In this document: piece after piece, positions 24,005-32,042 of the stretch
How the letters are laid out: each line of letters starts with the position of its first letter
Numbering within the stretch: position 1 is the first letter of the stretch
Assembly (NCBI GenBank): GCA_005885245.1
Contig: VAWR01000102.1
Location: 1-35,855, forward strand
DNA: 35,855 bases
Origin: Actinomycetota bacterium
GTDB lineage: Bacteria; Actinomycetota; Thermoleophilia; Gaiellales; Gaiellaceae
Direction of reading: 5' to 3'
Made by a program: the position numbers and the translations under genes
Notes under the pieces: generated by a model
What the model saw: the letters and a program-made list of their open reading frames with translations, nothing else
What the model was told of the DNA's origin: nothing
Database searches by the model: none

Positions 24005-25966
24005 TCAGCGCTGCGGTTGGATCCGGAGCACGCGACCGTTGTCGTCATTGACCCACACCGAGCCGAAGCCGACGGCGACCCTGACCGGCGTCCCGCCGAC
24101 ATGAAGCCTCGCGATGAGCCGCCCCGTATGCGGATCGATCTGGTCGACATTGGCTGAGTCGATGACGGCGACCCAGACCGAGCCAAAGGCGACCGCAAGA
24201 CCCACTGGGTGCGGCTCGGCCTGCCTGGCGGTGAGCTTCTTCGTATGAGGGTCGATCCGGGCGACCACGTCGGCGCAGGCCCCACCCGCCGACCAGACTG
24301 CATTCGCATCTGCGGCGAGGAACGCACACGGCGGATACGGGAGCTTCATGGTTGAGATCACGCTGTTCGTCCCTGCATCGATGCCCACGATCCTGTTTTC
24401 GTTCGGGACGCCGACCCAGACCGCGCCATGAGCAGCCATCAGGCTGAAGTGCTCGGAGCAGCAGGCGAGCTTGGGGCCCAAGCGGATCGTGGCGACAATG
24501 CGGTTCGTCACCGGATCGATGCGCGAGACGCTTGGGGCGCCGCCGTTCACCACCCAGACAGCGCCCGGCGAAACGGCGATGCCGACCGGCTGCGGCCCGA
24601 CATGGATCGTTGCGACTACCTTGTTCGTCGCAGGATCGATGCGCGAGACCTTGTCGGCCAACGGGTAGGAGAGCCAGACGCCGCCGTCGCCGGCGGCCGC
24701 CGCTTCGGGGGGAGAAACCTTGATTCGGGCGACGATTGCGTTTTGCGTCGGGTCGATCCGCATCAGCGTCGACTCGATGTCGCTCATCGCCCAGACCGCG
24801 CCCTCGCCGACCGTGAACGCGCCGCCTCCTAGCGGAGCCGGCGCACCATTTCCAAGCGGAATCCGGGCAACGACCCGTGCGCCGGGAGGCAGCACACGCG
24901 TGTTGGTTGGCGCAGACTGCGCACTGGTTGCCGTGACGGCCGGGCCCGGGTTCCCCGCCGAAGTAGCGCTGACGCGCGTGAGCGTGTTCGAGGCGAAGCT
25001 GCTGGCCCAGATGGAGCCACCCGAGGGTACGACCACTAGCGCAGATGAGTCTTTCGCCGGCGACGCGACCCTGATCGCCGGCCCCGCCTCCTTACCCGAG
25101 CGTACATCGATCCGCTGAACCGTCCCCTCGCTCGCGTCCCCGACAAAGAGATAGCCCCCGGCCCTCGCCAGCCACACCGGTTGGCCACCGATGTGCATCG
25201 TCTTACCGACCGGCTGGAGTGTCTTCGGGTCGAGACGCCCGATCTCCCCTCGATCCCGGTTGGCGAACCAGATGCTGCCGCCTGCGATTGCGATCCCTGC
25301 GGGAAAACCGCCGACATCCACCGGTCGGATCGCACGAGTCGCCGGATCGATGCGAAGAACCTCGGCTTCACTCGACGCCGTTGCCCAGACGTATCGGCCG
25401 GCTGCGGCGACCCCGAGGGTCGGTCCCGTCGATAGCGAAAGCGGAGCGGCAGTCGGTGCGAGCGTGAGCGGGTCGAGGCGCAGGAGCGCCGCGGGCTTGA
25501 CCTGTAGCGCCCACAGATCCTTTCCGCTTACGACCAGTGGGCCCACCGGCGTAAGAAACTGTCGCCGCACGAGAACGCGGCCGCTGCGCCAGTCGAGCGC
25601 AATGATCAGGCTCGGACCCGATCCGTTGCCGCCGACGTGCTCGACTGAGGCGAGAAGCCTGTGGCCCACGTGCGCCAGGTACGTCGCCTCTCCGCCGACC
25701 AGGATCCTGCGTTCGACGGCGCCGGAGGCGAGATCGAGACGGAGGAGCGGCCGATCGCGAACCGGTGTCCGCGCATCGGAGAGCGCGAGCCAGAGCGCAT
25801 CACGCCCCGCGGCCACCCAGCCAGGGTGGCTCTGCACGCGCAAGGTCGCCGTCACTCCTCGCGTCGTCACCTTCTCGCCCGAGTGATGGGTGGCCAGCAG
25901 AACGGACCCGGCTATCGCGACGCCAACCGACGCCACGACAACCGCGAGTCGGAATCGGTGGTGCAC
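24005..25966 (-). CDS. Membrane-anchored double beta-propeller protein
   Basis: About 653 residues; the start is uncertain, with in-frame GTGs at 25966, 25981 and 26002 and no clear ribosome binding site. An N-terminal anchor (FRLAVVVASVGVAIAGSVLL) places the rest outside the cell. About 13 repeats of roughly 42 residues follow, each with a pattern like GSVWV...RIDPxTxxxxA, the NHL/YVTN/Vgb-like beta-propeller repeat. An Ala/Thr/Pro-rich linker in the middle (around SAGNPGPAVTATSAQSAPTN) splits the repeats into two propellers of six to seven blades. No catalytic residues can be recognised, so it may bind a ligand or cell-wall component. It diverges from the receiver/kinase operon, suggesting a sensory partner or regulated output. 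Confidence 0.8.
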   Translation of the reverse strand: MHHRFRLAVVVASVGVAIAGSVLLATHHSGEKVTTRGVTATLRVQSHPGWVAAGRDALWLALSDARTPVRDRPLLRLDLASGAVERRILVGGEATYLAHVGHRLLASVEHVGGNGSGPSLIIALDWRSGRVLVRRQFLTPVGPLVVSGKDLWALQVKPAALLRLDPLTLAPTAAPLSLSTGPTLGVAAAGRYVWATASSEAEVLRIDPATRAIRPVDVGGFPAGIAIAGGSIWFANRDRGEIGRLDPKTLQPVGKTMHIGGQPVWLARAGGYLFVGDASEGTVQRIDVRSGKEAGPAIRVASPAKDSSALVVVPSGGSIWASSFASNTLTRVSATSAGNPGPAVTATSAQSAPTNTRVLPPGARVVARIPLGNGAPAPLGGGAFTVGEGAVWAMSDIESTLMRIDPTQNAIVARIKVSPPEAAAAGDGGVWLSYPLADKVSRIDPATNKVVATIHVGPQPVGIAVSPGAVWVVNGGAPSVSRIDPVTNRIVATIRLGPKLACCSEHFSLMAAHGAVWVGVPNENRIVGIDAGTNSVISTMKLPYPPCAFLAADANAVWSAGGACADVVARIDPHTKKLTARQAEPHPVGLAVAFGSVWVAVIDSANVDQIDPHTGRLIARLHVGGTPVRVAVGFGSVWVNDDNGRVLRIQPQR

Positions 25967-26019
25967 ACGACCATCATCCACCGAGCTGCTCGGGGATTCC
26001 ACCGAATTCCCGCGATTCC

Positions 26020-26033
26020 GGGGAAAACCCTGA
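26020..26033. promoter_or_regulatory. GGGGAAAACCCTGA site before the signalling operon
   Basis: GGGGAAAACCCTGA lies in the gap between the divergent beta-propeller and receiver genes, 35 bases before the receiver GTG at 26068. It matches AGGGAAAACCCTGA at 23966-23979 in 13 of 14 bases. The position suits autoregulation of the signalling operon. Confidence 0.55.
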
Positions 26034-26067
26034 ACCGCCGCGAGAGACGTGTGCGACGATTGCGCGT

Positions 26068-26421
26068 GTGCGCAAGCGCGTCTTGATCGTCGACGATCAC
26101 CAGCCATTTCGCGCCGTTGCGCGAGAGTTGCTGGAAGGCGCGGGCTACATCGTCGCCGGCGAAGCAGCGGATGCGGCAGGGGCGCTCGCCGCGGTCGCCG
26201 CCGACGCGCCTGACGCCGTGCTCCTCGACGTGCAACTTCCGGACGGAGACGGCTTCGAGGTTGCGACGGCGCTCGCTGCCGCCGCCGCTGGGCCTGCGGT
26301 CGTGCTCATCTCATCGCGCGAGGCGGATGACTACGGACGTCGGGTCGCGTCCTGCGGAGCGCGCGGATTCATTCCGAAATCGAAGCTCTCGGCGGCGACG
26401 TTCGCCGCCCTGCTCGAGTGA
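26068..26421 (+). CDS. Stand-alone receiver-domain response regulator
   Basis: 117 residues from a GTG at 26068. It is a complete CheY-like receiver: acidic pair D9-D10 (LIVDDH), phospho-acceptor D54 (VLLDVQLPDG), Ser of the signalling switch in VVLISSRE and the conserved Lys in GFIPKSK. The protein ends right after the domain, with no DNA-binding part. Its stop overlaps the start of the histidine kinase, so the two are translationally coupled. It may be a phosphate sink or an intermediate that competes with the full response regulator at 28133-28777, or an input to the kinase. Confidence 0.85.
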   Translation: MRKRVLIVDDHQPFRAVARELLEGAGYIVAGEAADAAGALAAVAADAPDAVLLDVQLPDGDGFEVATALAAAAAGPAVVLISSREADDYGRRVASCGARGFIPKSKLSAATFAALLE

Positions 26422-28145
26422 TGGCGTCTACCGCCGTCACAGCCTCGCCGAGCGGAGACGCGATCCGTGACCCTGTGCTGCTCGTGCCGCTCGTCGTCGC
26501 TGCCGGCCTTGCGATCGGCGGGCTCGGCGTTCACGAGCGAGTCTCAGGGACGCGAATCGCCACGGACCTCGCGCTTTCGTGGGCTCTGGTAGCGGCGTCA
26601 GTCGTCATGCTGGAGCGGCCGCGTTGGCGTCGAGCGAGGTGGCTGCTCGCCGCGACGGCGTTCGCGCTACTGGGCGCCGATCTCGAGTGGGCCAGTTCGC
26701 ACACGGTGTGGACACTCGGGTTCGTACTCGAGGGGTTGTGGGCAGCGTTCCTGGTTCACCTGGTGCTGACCTTTCCGGAAGGCCGCTCCTGGTCGCGCGT
26801 CGCCGGGGTCGCAATCGCCGGCGCCTACGCAGTGACGTTTGGCTGGCAGCTGGTCGGCGCATTCGTGGTTCCGGACGGGCGCGACGTGCTGTCCGTCGCG
26901 CCCCACGCGAGCGTCGCCCACGTAATCGACCGAAGCCAGGAGATCTCCGGCATTGCCATTGCTCTGGTCGTGCTCCTTCTCGTCGGGCAACGGTTGCGCG
27001 TCTTGCGCGGTCCGGCACGTCGAGTGCAGGGGCCGCTTCTTGTCGCGGCTGCGGTCACGGTCCCGGCGAGCCTCGTGTGGCTGGGATGGGTGATCGCGAC
27101 CGACGCGAGCACCTCAACGCTCGGCACAATCGGTCGAGCCGTCGCAGCGTCGCTTCCACTCGGCGTCGTGGCCGGGATCATGGGGTCGCGGCTGCGTCGA
27201 CCGGAAGCGTCCGAGCTGGTCGTCGAACTGCGAACAGAGGCGGCTGCCAGTATGCGCGAGCGGCTCGCACGGGCACTCGGCGACCCGACGCTCGACGTTG
27301 CATACCGACTCGGCGATGGTCGGTACGTCGATGCAACCGGCCGGCCGACCGAACTGCCGCGGGGGGCCGGCCGTGCCGTTACGGCCGTGACCGCGGGCGG
27401 CGCAGAAGTCGCGGTGCTGATTCACGACCCGGCGTTGCTCGACGAACCGGCGCTCGTGGAGTCGGTTCGTGCAACGGCCGGGCTCGTGCTCGAGAACGAG
27501 CGTCTGGCGGCAGTGGTACGTTCACAGCTGGCGGAGGTGCGGGCGTCGCGCGGCCGCATCGTCGCCGCCGCTGACGCGGAGCGACGCCGAATCGAGCGGA
27601 ACCTGCACGACGGAGCCCAGCAGCGGCTCGTGACCCTCTCCGTCGCACTCGGCCTCGAAGCCGCCCGAGCTGACGCGGCCGCAACGGCCGTCGTCGCGCG
27701 CGCACAGGACGAGGTCGAACAGGCGATCGTGGAGCTACGCGAGCTCGCCAGGGGAATCCACCCGACCCTTCTCCGGGACGAAGGCCTCCAGGCCGCGGTC
27801 GAGGCGCTCGCACGACGGACGCCGGTGCCCGTGACGGTCGAGGGCGCCGTTCCCGATCGTCTCCCCGATCCGGTCGAGCTCGCCGCCTACTTCGTCGTCT
27901 CGGAGGCGCTCACGAACGTCGTGAAACACGCCTCGGCGGCGGACGCATCGGTGCTGCTCGTGCAGGAGGTCGGGGCCCTTCGCGTCACGGTCGCCGACAA
28001 CGGAGTCGGCGGCGCAGCCATCACGGCCGATTCGGGCCTGGCCGGGCTCCGTGACCGACTCGAGGCGCTCGACGCGACGCTGGTGATCGAGAGCGAGCCG
28101 GGCCGAGGTACGACCGTCTGCACCGAAATCCCATGCGGGTGGTAA
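26421..28145 (+). CDS. NarL-type sensor histidine kinase, multi-pass membrane
   Basis: 574 residues from the ATG at 26421 (TGATG overlap); an in-frame GTG at 26418 adds one codon. The first 255 residues carry about seven hydrophobic helices, with the LTFPEGRSWSR loop typical of this kinase group. A linker domain of about 100 residues is followed by the HisKA_3 block RRIERNLHDGAQQRL, with phospho-acceptor His about residue 396. The ATPase domain has SEALTNVVKHA (N-box), VADNGVGG and SGLAGLRDRLEAL. It should autophosphorylate and pass phosphate to the NarL-type regulator just downstream, whose start lies inside its own end. The signal may come from the membrane or from the adjacent beta-propeller. 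Confidence 0.92.
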   Translation: MASTAVTASPSGDAIRDPVLLVPLVVAAGLAIGGLGVHERVSGTRIATDLALSWALVAASVVMLERPRWRRARWLLAATAFALLGADLEWASSHTVWTLGFVLEGLWAAFLVHLVLTFPEGRSWSRVAGVAIAGAYAVTFGWQLVGAFVVPDGRDVLSVAPHASVAHVIDRSQEISGIAIALVVLLLVGQRLRVLRGPARRVQGPLLVAAAVTVPASLVWLGWVIATDASTSTLGTIGRAVAASLPLGVVAGIMGSRLRRPEASELVVELRTEAAASMRERLARALGDPTLDVAYRLGDGRYVDATGRPTELPRGAGRAVTAVTAGGAEVAVLIHDPALLDEPALVESVRATAGLVLENERLAAVVRSQLAEVRASRGRIVAAADAERRRIERNLHDGAQQRLVTLSVALGLEAARADAAATAVVARAQDEVEQAIVELRELARGIHPTLLRDEGLQAAVEALARRTPVPVTVEGAVPDRLPDPVELAAYFVVSEALTNVVKHASAADASVLLVQEVGALRVTVADNGVGGAAITADSGLAGLRDRLEALDATLVIESEPGRGTTVCTEIPCGW

Positions 28146-28777
28146 TCGCCGACGACGCGCCGCTCATTCGCGAGGGAGTTGCTCGTCTGCTGACTGAGAA
28201 TGGGGTCGAAGTCGTCGACGAAGCGGGCGACGCCGAGACGCTTCTTGCGAGCGTCCGCGATCTAAGCCCGGACGTCGCTCTCGTCGACATCCGGATGCCT
28301 CCGACGCACACTGACGAAGGGCTGCGCGCGGCCCGCGAAATTCGGTCTCGCTACCCGGGTACGGCCGTCCTCGTCCTCTCACAACACCTCGAGCCCGATT
28401 ATGCGCTGCGACTCGTGGAAGAGAAGCCCGAACGAGTTGGCTACCTGATGAAGGAACGCGTCGGTCGCGTGCAACAGCTCCTCGATGCCTTGCAACGGGT
28501 GGCTGGAGGTGAGTGCGTCGTCGATAGAGCCGTTGTCGACGAACTATTGGCACAGCGCCGCCGTGCCGACCCAATCGCCGAGCTGACGTCTCGTGAGCGG
28601 GAAATCCTCGCGTTGATGGCAGAGGGCCGCTCGAACCGGGGTATCTCTCGCACACTCTGGCTCAGCCCGAAGACAGTCGAGACACACATCAGAGGCGCCT
28701 TCGCGAAGCTGGGGATCACAGAGGCCCCGGAGGACAATCGCCGCGTGCTCGCCGTCCTCGCCTACCTGCGGCGATAG
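28133..28777 (+). CDS. NarL/LuxR-family response regulator
   Basis: 214 residues; the ATG at 28133 overlaps the kinase gene by 13 bases. The receiver has the acidic pair D7-D8 (VIADDAP), phospho-acceptor D52 (VALVDIRMP) and Lys in YLMKERVG. The C-terminal LuxR helix-turn-helix is LTSREREILALMAEGRSNRG with LSPKTVETHIRGAFAKLG. It is the DNA-binding output of the receiver/kinase operon. The GGGGnnAACCCTGA-type sites upstream of this operon, and near the secreted protein, are its best candidate targets, by position only. Confidence 0.93.
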   Translation: MRVVIADDAPLIREGVARLLTENGVEVVDEAGDAETLLASVRDLSPDVALVDIRMPPTHTDEGLRAAREIRSRYPGTAVLVLSQHLEPDYALRLVEEKPERVGYLMKERVGRVQQLLDALQRVAGGECVVDRAVVDELLAQRRRADPIAELTSREREILALMAEGRSNRGISRTLWLSPKTVETHIRGAFAKLGITEAPEDNRRVLAVLAYLRR

Positions 28778-28795
28778 CGGTGGCAAGATCGGCGG

Positions 28796-29416
28796 GTGCC
28801 GCCGATCGAGATCGACACTCCCCACGGCCCGGCGCACGCCCACCTGCATGCGGCTGACGCGCCGCGCGCGGCGCTTGTCCTCGGCCACGGAGCAGGCGGA
28901 GGCGTGGAGGCGCCGGATCTCGTTGCGGTGACCGAGGCGGCCCGCGACCAGGGGATCACCGTCGCACTGGTCGAGCAGCCCTACCGCGTCGCCGGCCGGC
29001 GCTCGCCCGCCCGCGCCCCGCAGCTCGACGCAGCCTGGATCGCGGTCATCGAGCGCCTGCGAGCAGATGAGCTGGCCGGGCTGCCGGTCGCCGTTGGCGG
29101 TCGCTCGTTGGGTGCCCGCGTGGCCTGCCGGACCGCAGCGCAGACCGGCGCCGTCGCGGTGCTCTGCCTCGCCTTCCCGCTCGAGCCGCCCCGGCGCGCG
29201 GGCAAGCCGCAGCAGAGCCGTCTGGCCGAGCTCGAGGCGGTGACGGTACCGACGCTGGTCGTCCAGGGCGAGCGCGATCCATTCGGGATGCCGCCCCCTG
29301 GCCCGTCCCGACAGGTGGTGAAAGTGGCGGGCGATCACGGTCTGAAGGCGGACGTCGAGGCGGTGGCCGCGGCGGTGCGTGCGTGGCTGCCCAGCATCGG
29401 AGCCAAGCAGGCTTAG
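28796..29416 (+). CDS. Alpha/beta-hydrolase family protein
   Basis: 206 residues from a GTG at 28796. Hydrolase features are in order: the oxyanion-loop HGAGGG (31-36), nucleophile elbow GGRSLGAR (S104), acid D161 (VVQGERDPFG) and H181 (GDHGLK). It resembles the short dienelactone-hydrolase/KANL3 (TEX30)-like group, which lacks a lid. It should be a cytoplasmic esterase or related hydrolase, substrate unknown. It starts 18 bases after the response regulator and could share its transcript. A perfect hairpin ends the unit. Confidence 0.85.
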   Translation: MPPIEIDTPHGPAHAHLHAADAPRAALVLGHGAGGGVEAPDLVAVTEAARDQGITVALVEQPYRVAGRRSPARAPQLDAAWIAVIERLRADELAGLPVAVGGRSLGARVACRTAAQTGAVAVLCLAFPLEPPRRAGKPQQSRLAELEAVTVPTLVVQGERDPFGMPPPGPSRQVVKVAGDHGLKADVEAVAAAVRAWLPSIGAKQA

Positions 29417-29448
29417 CCAGCTGAGGCGGTGCCGCCACATCCTGGGCT

Positions 29449-29480
29449 TGTGGGGGGAGCCGCGCACGGCTCCCCCCACA
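29449..29480. terminator. Perfect 14-bp hairpin between convergent genes
   Basis: TGTGGGGGGAGCCG (29449-29462) and its exact complement (29467-29480) enclose the tetraloop CGCA. It lies between the convergent hydrolase and MFS exporter, four bases past the MFS stop, as a bidirectional terminator would. No U-run is present. Confidence 0.75.
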
Positions 29481-29484
29481 CTGC

Positions 29485-30984
29485 CTAGGCTGCGAGGTCG
29501 AGCGCCGGCTCTTCCTCGACGACGGACGCTGGCTGGCGAGAGTTACGCGCAAGTAGCGCGACGGCGCCGGCCGCGAGCACGAACAGGGCGCCGACCAGGA
29601 GCGCACGCTGGTACCCGTTCGTCGCCGCCTGGGCGACGCCGTCGCGGCCGGAGTGGAGCAGCGAGTTGGTGCGTGCGGTGGCGAGCGCCGAGAGGATCGC
29701 CAAGCCGAGGGCAGCGCCAAGCTGCTGGCCCGTGTTCAGGAGTCCGGCTGCGAGACCGGCCTTGTCCTCGCCGACACCGGCGTTGGCCGCGGTGGTGGCG
29801 CCGACGAAAACCGCACCGAGGCCGAAGGCGGCGACCAGGAGTCCAGGCAGGATGTCCGAGACGTAGGAGCCGTGGACCGGGATCCGTGACAACCAGTAGA
29901 GCCCGCCGGCTGCAATCAGGGTGCCGACGACGATCACCGGCTTGGTGCCGATGCGCGCGAACAGCTGCGAAGAGATGCCGGCGGCGATGATCACCCCGCC
30001 GGTCAACGGCAGATACGCGATGCCCGTCTGAATCGGCGAATAGTCGAGCACGTTCTGCATGTAGAGGGTCAGGAAGAAGAACATCGGGAAGAAGCCGGCC
30101 AGGGCCACCATCTGTGTCGCATCGGCAGCAGCGACTCCCTTGACCCGCAGAATCGACAGTGGCACGAGCGGGTTGGCCACACGCAACTCGTTGACGACGA
30201 AGGCTGCCAGGGTCACTGCCGCGACGGTGAGCTCGACGATCGTGCGCGTCGCTCCCCAACCGACGTCCGGGGCCTTCACGAGGGCGTAAACCAGGAGCAA
30301 CATTCCGCCGGTCACCAGAAAAGCCCCGAGCGCATCGAAGTTCACCAGGCGTGCGGACTTGCGCTCCCGCTTCAGCAGGACGAACGCGCCGGCGAAGGCA
30401 ATCGCGCTGAAGGGCAGGTTGACGAAAAGCACCCAACGCCAACCGGGGCCCTCCGTGAGCAGGCCGCCGAACAGGACGCCGGCAGCGCCGCCGAGACCGG
30501 AGACGGCCGCCCAGACGCCGAGCGCCGTGTGACGGTCACGGTCGGAGCGGAAAATCGTGGTCAGGGTCGACAGTGCGGCGGGCGAGAGCATGGCGGCGCC
30601 GAGTCCCTGGGCGAAGCGGGCACCGACCAGCAGTGAGCCGCTGTGCGCCAGACCGCCAACCAGCGACGAGCCGGCGAACACGATCAGGCCGGTGACGAGA
30701 ACGCGGCGGCGACCAAGGAGGTCGGCCACTCGCCCGCCGAGCAGCAGGAAGCCGCCGTAGGTGAGGATGTAGCCGTTGACGACCCATTGCAGGCTCTGCT
30801 GGCTGAAGTGGAGGTCGCGCCTGATCGACGGCAGGGCGATGTTCAGGATCGAGGCGTCGAGGACGTCCATGAACTGGACGAGGCTGAGCAGGAGGAGGAT
30901 CGCGACGCCGCGCCGTGACGCCAACGACGACGCCGCCCCCGCCTGATCGTGGGAACCAGTCGTCGGGTAGGGCTCTGCGCTCAT
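29485..30984 (-). CDS. MFS exporter, DHA2 (EmrB/QacA) 14-helix family
   Basis: 499 residues from the ATG at 30984, preceded by AAGGAAGG. The protein has 14 predicted helices, starting ASRRGVAILLLLSLVQFMDV with the DASILNIALPSI motif D1 in helix 1. Motif A is GRVADLLGRRRVLVTG between helices 2 and 3, and motif C is in helix 5 (GLGGAAGVLFGGLLTEGPGW). The family extrudes drugs or metabolites in exchange for protons. The divergent MarR gene probably represses it from shared promoter sequence. The tail ends VVEEEPALDLAA. Substrate unknown. Confidence 0.92.
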   Translation of the reverse strand: MSAEPYPTTGSHDQAGAASSLASRRGVAILLLLSLVQFMDVLDASILNIALPSIRRDLHFSQQSLQWVVNGYILTYGGFLLLGGRVADLLGRRRVLVTGLIVFAGSSLVGGLAHSGSLLVGARFAQGLGAAMLSPAALSTLTTIFRSDRDRHTALGVWAAVSGLGGAAGVLFGGLLTEGPGWRWVLFVNLPFSAIAFAGAFVLLKRERKSARLVNFDALGAFLVTGGMLLLVYALVKAPDVGWGATRTIVELTVAAVTLAAFVVNELRVANPLVPLSILRVKGVAAADATQMVALAGFFPMFFFLTLYMQNVLDYSPIQTGIAYLPLTGGVIIAAGISSQLFARIGTKPVIVVGTLIAAGGLYWLSRIPVHGSYVSDILPGLLVAAFGLGAVFVGATTAANAGVGEDKAGLAAGLLNTGQQLGAALGLAILSALATARTNSLLHSGRDGVAQAATNGYQRALLVGALFVLAAGAVALLARNSRQPASVVEEEPALDLAA

Positions 30985-31029
30985 AGTGGCTTCCTTCCTT
31001 GGTTCGAGGTATGATTTCTCAGGATGCCA

Positions 31030-31056
31030 TATAATACGATACCCGTACAATATGTA
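31030..31056. promoter_or_regulatory. Shared divergent promoter and candidate MarR operator
   Basis: TATAAT (31030-31035) is a perfect -10 box for the MarR gene on the plus strand, and the same bases read TATTAT on the minus strand toward the MFS gene. Downstream, TACG-ATACC-CGTA (31035-31047) and TACA-ATA-TGTA (31046-31056) are inverted repeats, the second covering the MarR start codon. A start near 31042 leaves about 10 bases of leader without a ribosome binding site. Confidence 0.6.
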
Positions 31057-31597
31057 TTCCCGATCATCTGACCCCGAGGGCACACCTGGCCGTCGATCGC
31101 CCGCGGAGACCGGAACCGACGCGGGTGTGGAGGCGGCGCGGAGGCGGCGGCGATTGGCGGCTGCGATCGGGAAGTCACTACGCGAGCTGGCCATCCAGCT
31201 GTCGCTGCTCAACCATCAGATCGGCGCGAGACTCGAGTTGCAGGACGTCGACATCGATTGCCTCGACCTCATCGACCGCCTCGGCCCGCTCAGTCCCAGC
31301 GGGCTCGCACGTCAGGCCGGGCTACATCCCGCCACCATCACCGGCATCCTCGACAGGCTCGAAAGCGGCGGCTGGGTAGTGCGCGAGCGCGACCAATCCG
31401 ACCGCCGCGCGGTGCTCGTCCGCGCCCAACGCGACCGCTACCCGGACCTCATGCGGCTCTATGCGGGAATGAACCGGTCGATGAACGAGATTTACGCGGG
31501 ATACGAGGAGAGCGAACTCGAGGTGATCGCCGACTTTCTCCAGCGCACCGCGAACGCCGGCAGAGGCGCGACCGACGCGCTCTCCGATAACCGATAG
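31052..31597 (+). CDS. MarR-family transcriptional regulator
   Basis: 181 residues from the ATG at 31052, which lies about 17 bases after a perfect -10 box and has no ribosome binding site, so a nearly leaderless transcript is likely. The winged helix spans about residues 75-125: LIDRLGPLSPSGLARQAGLH (recognition helix ATITGILDRLE) and the wing SGGWVVRERDQSDRRAVLV. N- and C-terminal helices for dimerisation are present. It is divergent from the MFS exporter; by family precedent it should repress both until it binds a ligand exported by the pump. Confidence 0.9.
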   Translation: MYSRSSDPEGTPGRRSPAETGTDAGVEAARRRRRLAAAIGKSLRELAIQLSLLNHQIGARLELQDVDIDCLDLIDRLGPLSPSGLARQAGLHPATITGILDRLESGGWVVRERDQSDRRAVLVRAQRDRYPDLMRLYAGMNRSMNEIYAGYEESELEVIADFLQRTANAGRGATDALSDNR

Positions 31598-31617
31598 CAG
31601 CGCAGTCGCTCAGCCGC

Positions 31618-31962
31618 TCACGGGCTCCGCTTGGGTCGTGCGAAATCGGCGAACATGCCGTGCACGGCCGCGATGGATTCCCCGCTCGCTCCGCTGATCT
31701 CGAGCACGATCTCTCCGTCTGTCGGGCGCACCGACCAGTCGGCGAACGAGCAACACTCGCGCTCGAGTGCCGCGAGTTCGCTCAGTTCCTCCTCGACGCC
31801 GCGCTCGGCGCGGAAAATCAGGCGCAGCCCCCGCTCGTTCGCGGCGATGTCGAGCGCCGCGCGCGCGGCAAGCGCCTGCCAGCGTTGCCGGCGCTCAACC
31901 AGCTGCCGTTGCTGGAGAGAGCACGCAACCATGGCCGGGTCAAGAACCTTCTTCACGGTCAT
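31618..31962 (-). CDS. Hypothetical protein at the end of the arsenic locus
   Basis: 114 residues from the ATG at 31962; an upstream in-frame TTG at 32013 and a downstream ATG at 31932 are alternatives. The chosen ATG lies four bases after the stop of the arsC stub and has no ribosome binding site of its own, which suggests re-initiation. The protein has ACSLQQRQLVERRQRWQALA at its start, a GLRLIFRAERGVEEEL strand-helix, and ECCSFADW, a Cys-Cys pair that could bind a thiophilic metal. I have an impression of similar short proteins beside metal-resistance genes, but no function is established. It is the last gene of the minus-strand arsenic unit. Confidence 0.7.
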   Translation of the reverse strand: MTVKKVLDPAMVACSLQQRQLVERRQRWQALAARAALDIAANERGLRLIFRAERGVEEELSELAALERECCSFADWSVRPTDGEIVLEISGASGESIAAVHGMFADFARPKRSP

Positions 31963-31966
31963 CGGG

Positions 31967-32029
31967 TCAGACCATGCCCGCGCAACGTCCTTCGGGCAGA
32001 CGCGTGCAGACAAAGAGCACGTACCTCAT
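31967..32029 (-). pseudogene. Truncated second arsC (20-codon stub)
   Basis: A strong ribosome binding site (AGAGGAGGACACG) precedes an ATG at 32029 that encodes MRYVLFVCT, the exact opening expected of a low-molecular-weight arsenate reductase up to its catalytic Cys. The following residues (RLPEGRCAGMV) do not match the HNxGRS loop, and the frame stops at 31967. The rest of the domain is missing. It starts 14 bases after the intact arsC stop, so a tandem arsC pair with the second copy deleted is the likely history. It may now serve as a leader for the gene that starts four bases later. Confidence 0.6.
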
Positions 32030-32042
32030 CGTGTCCTCCTCT

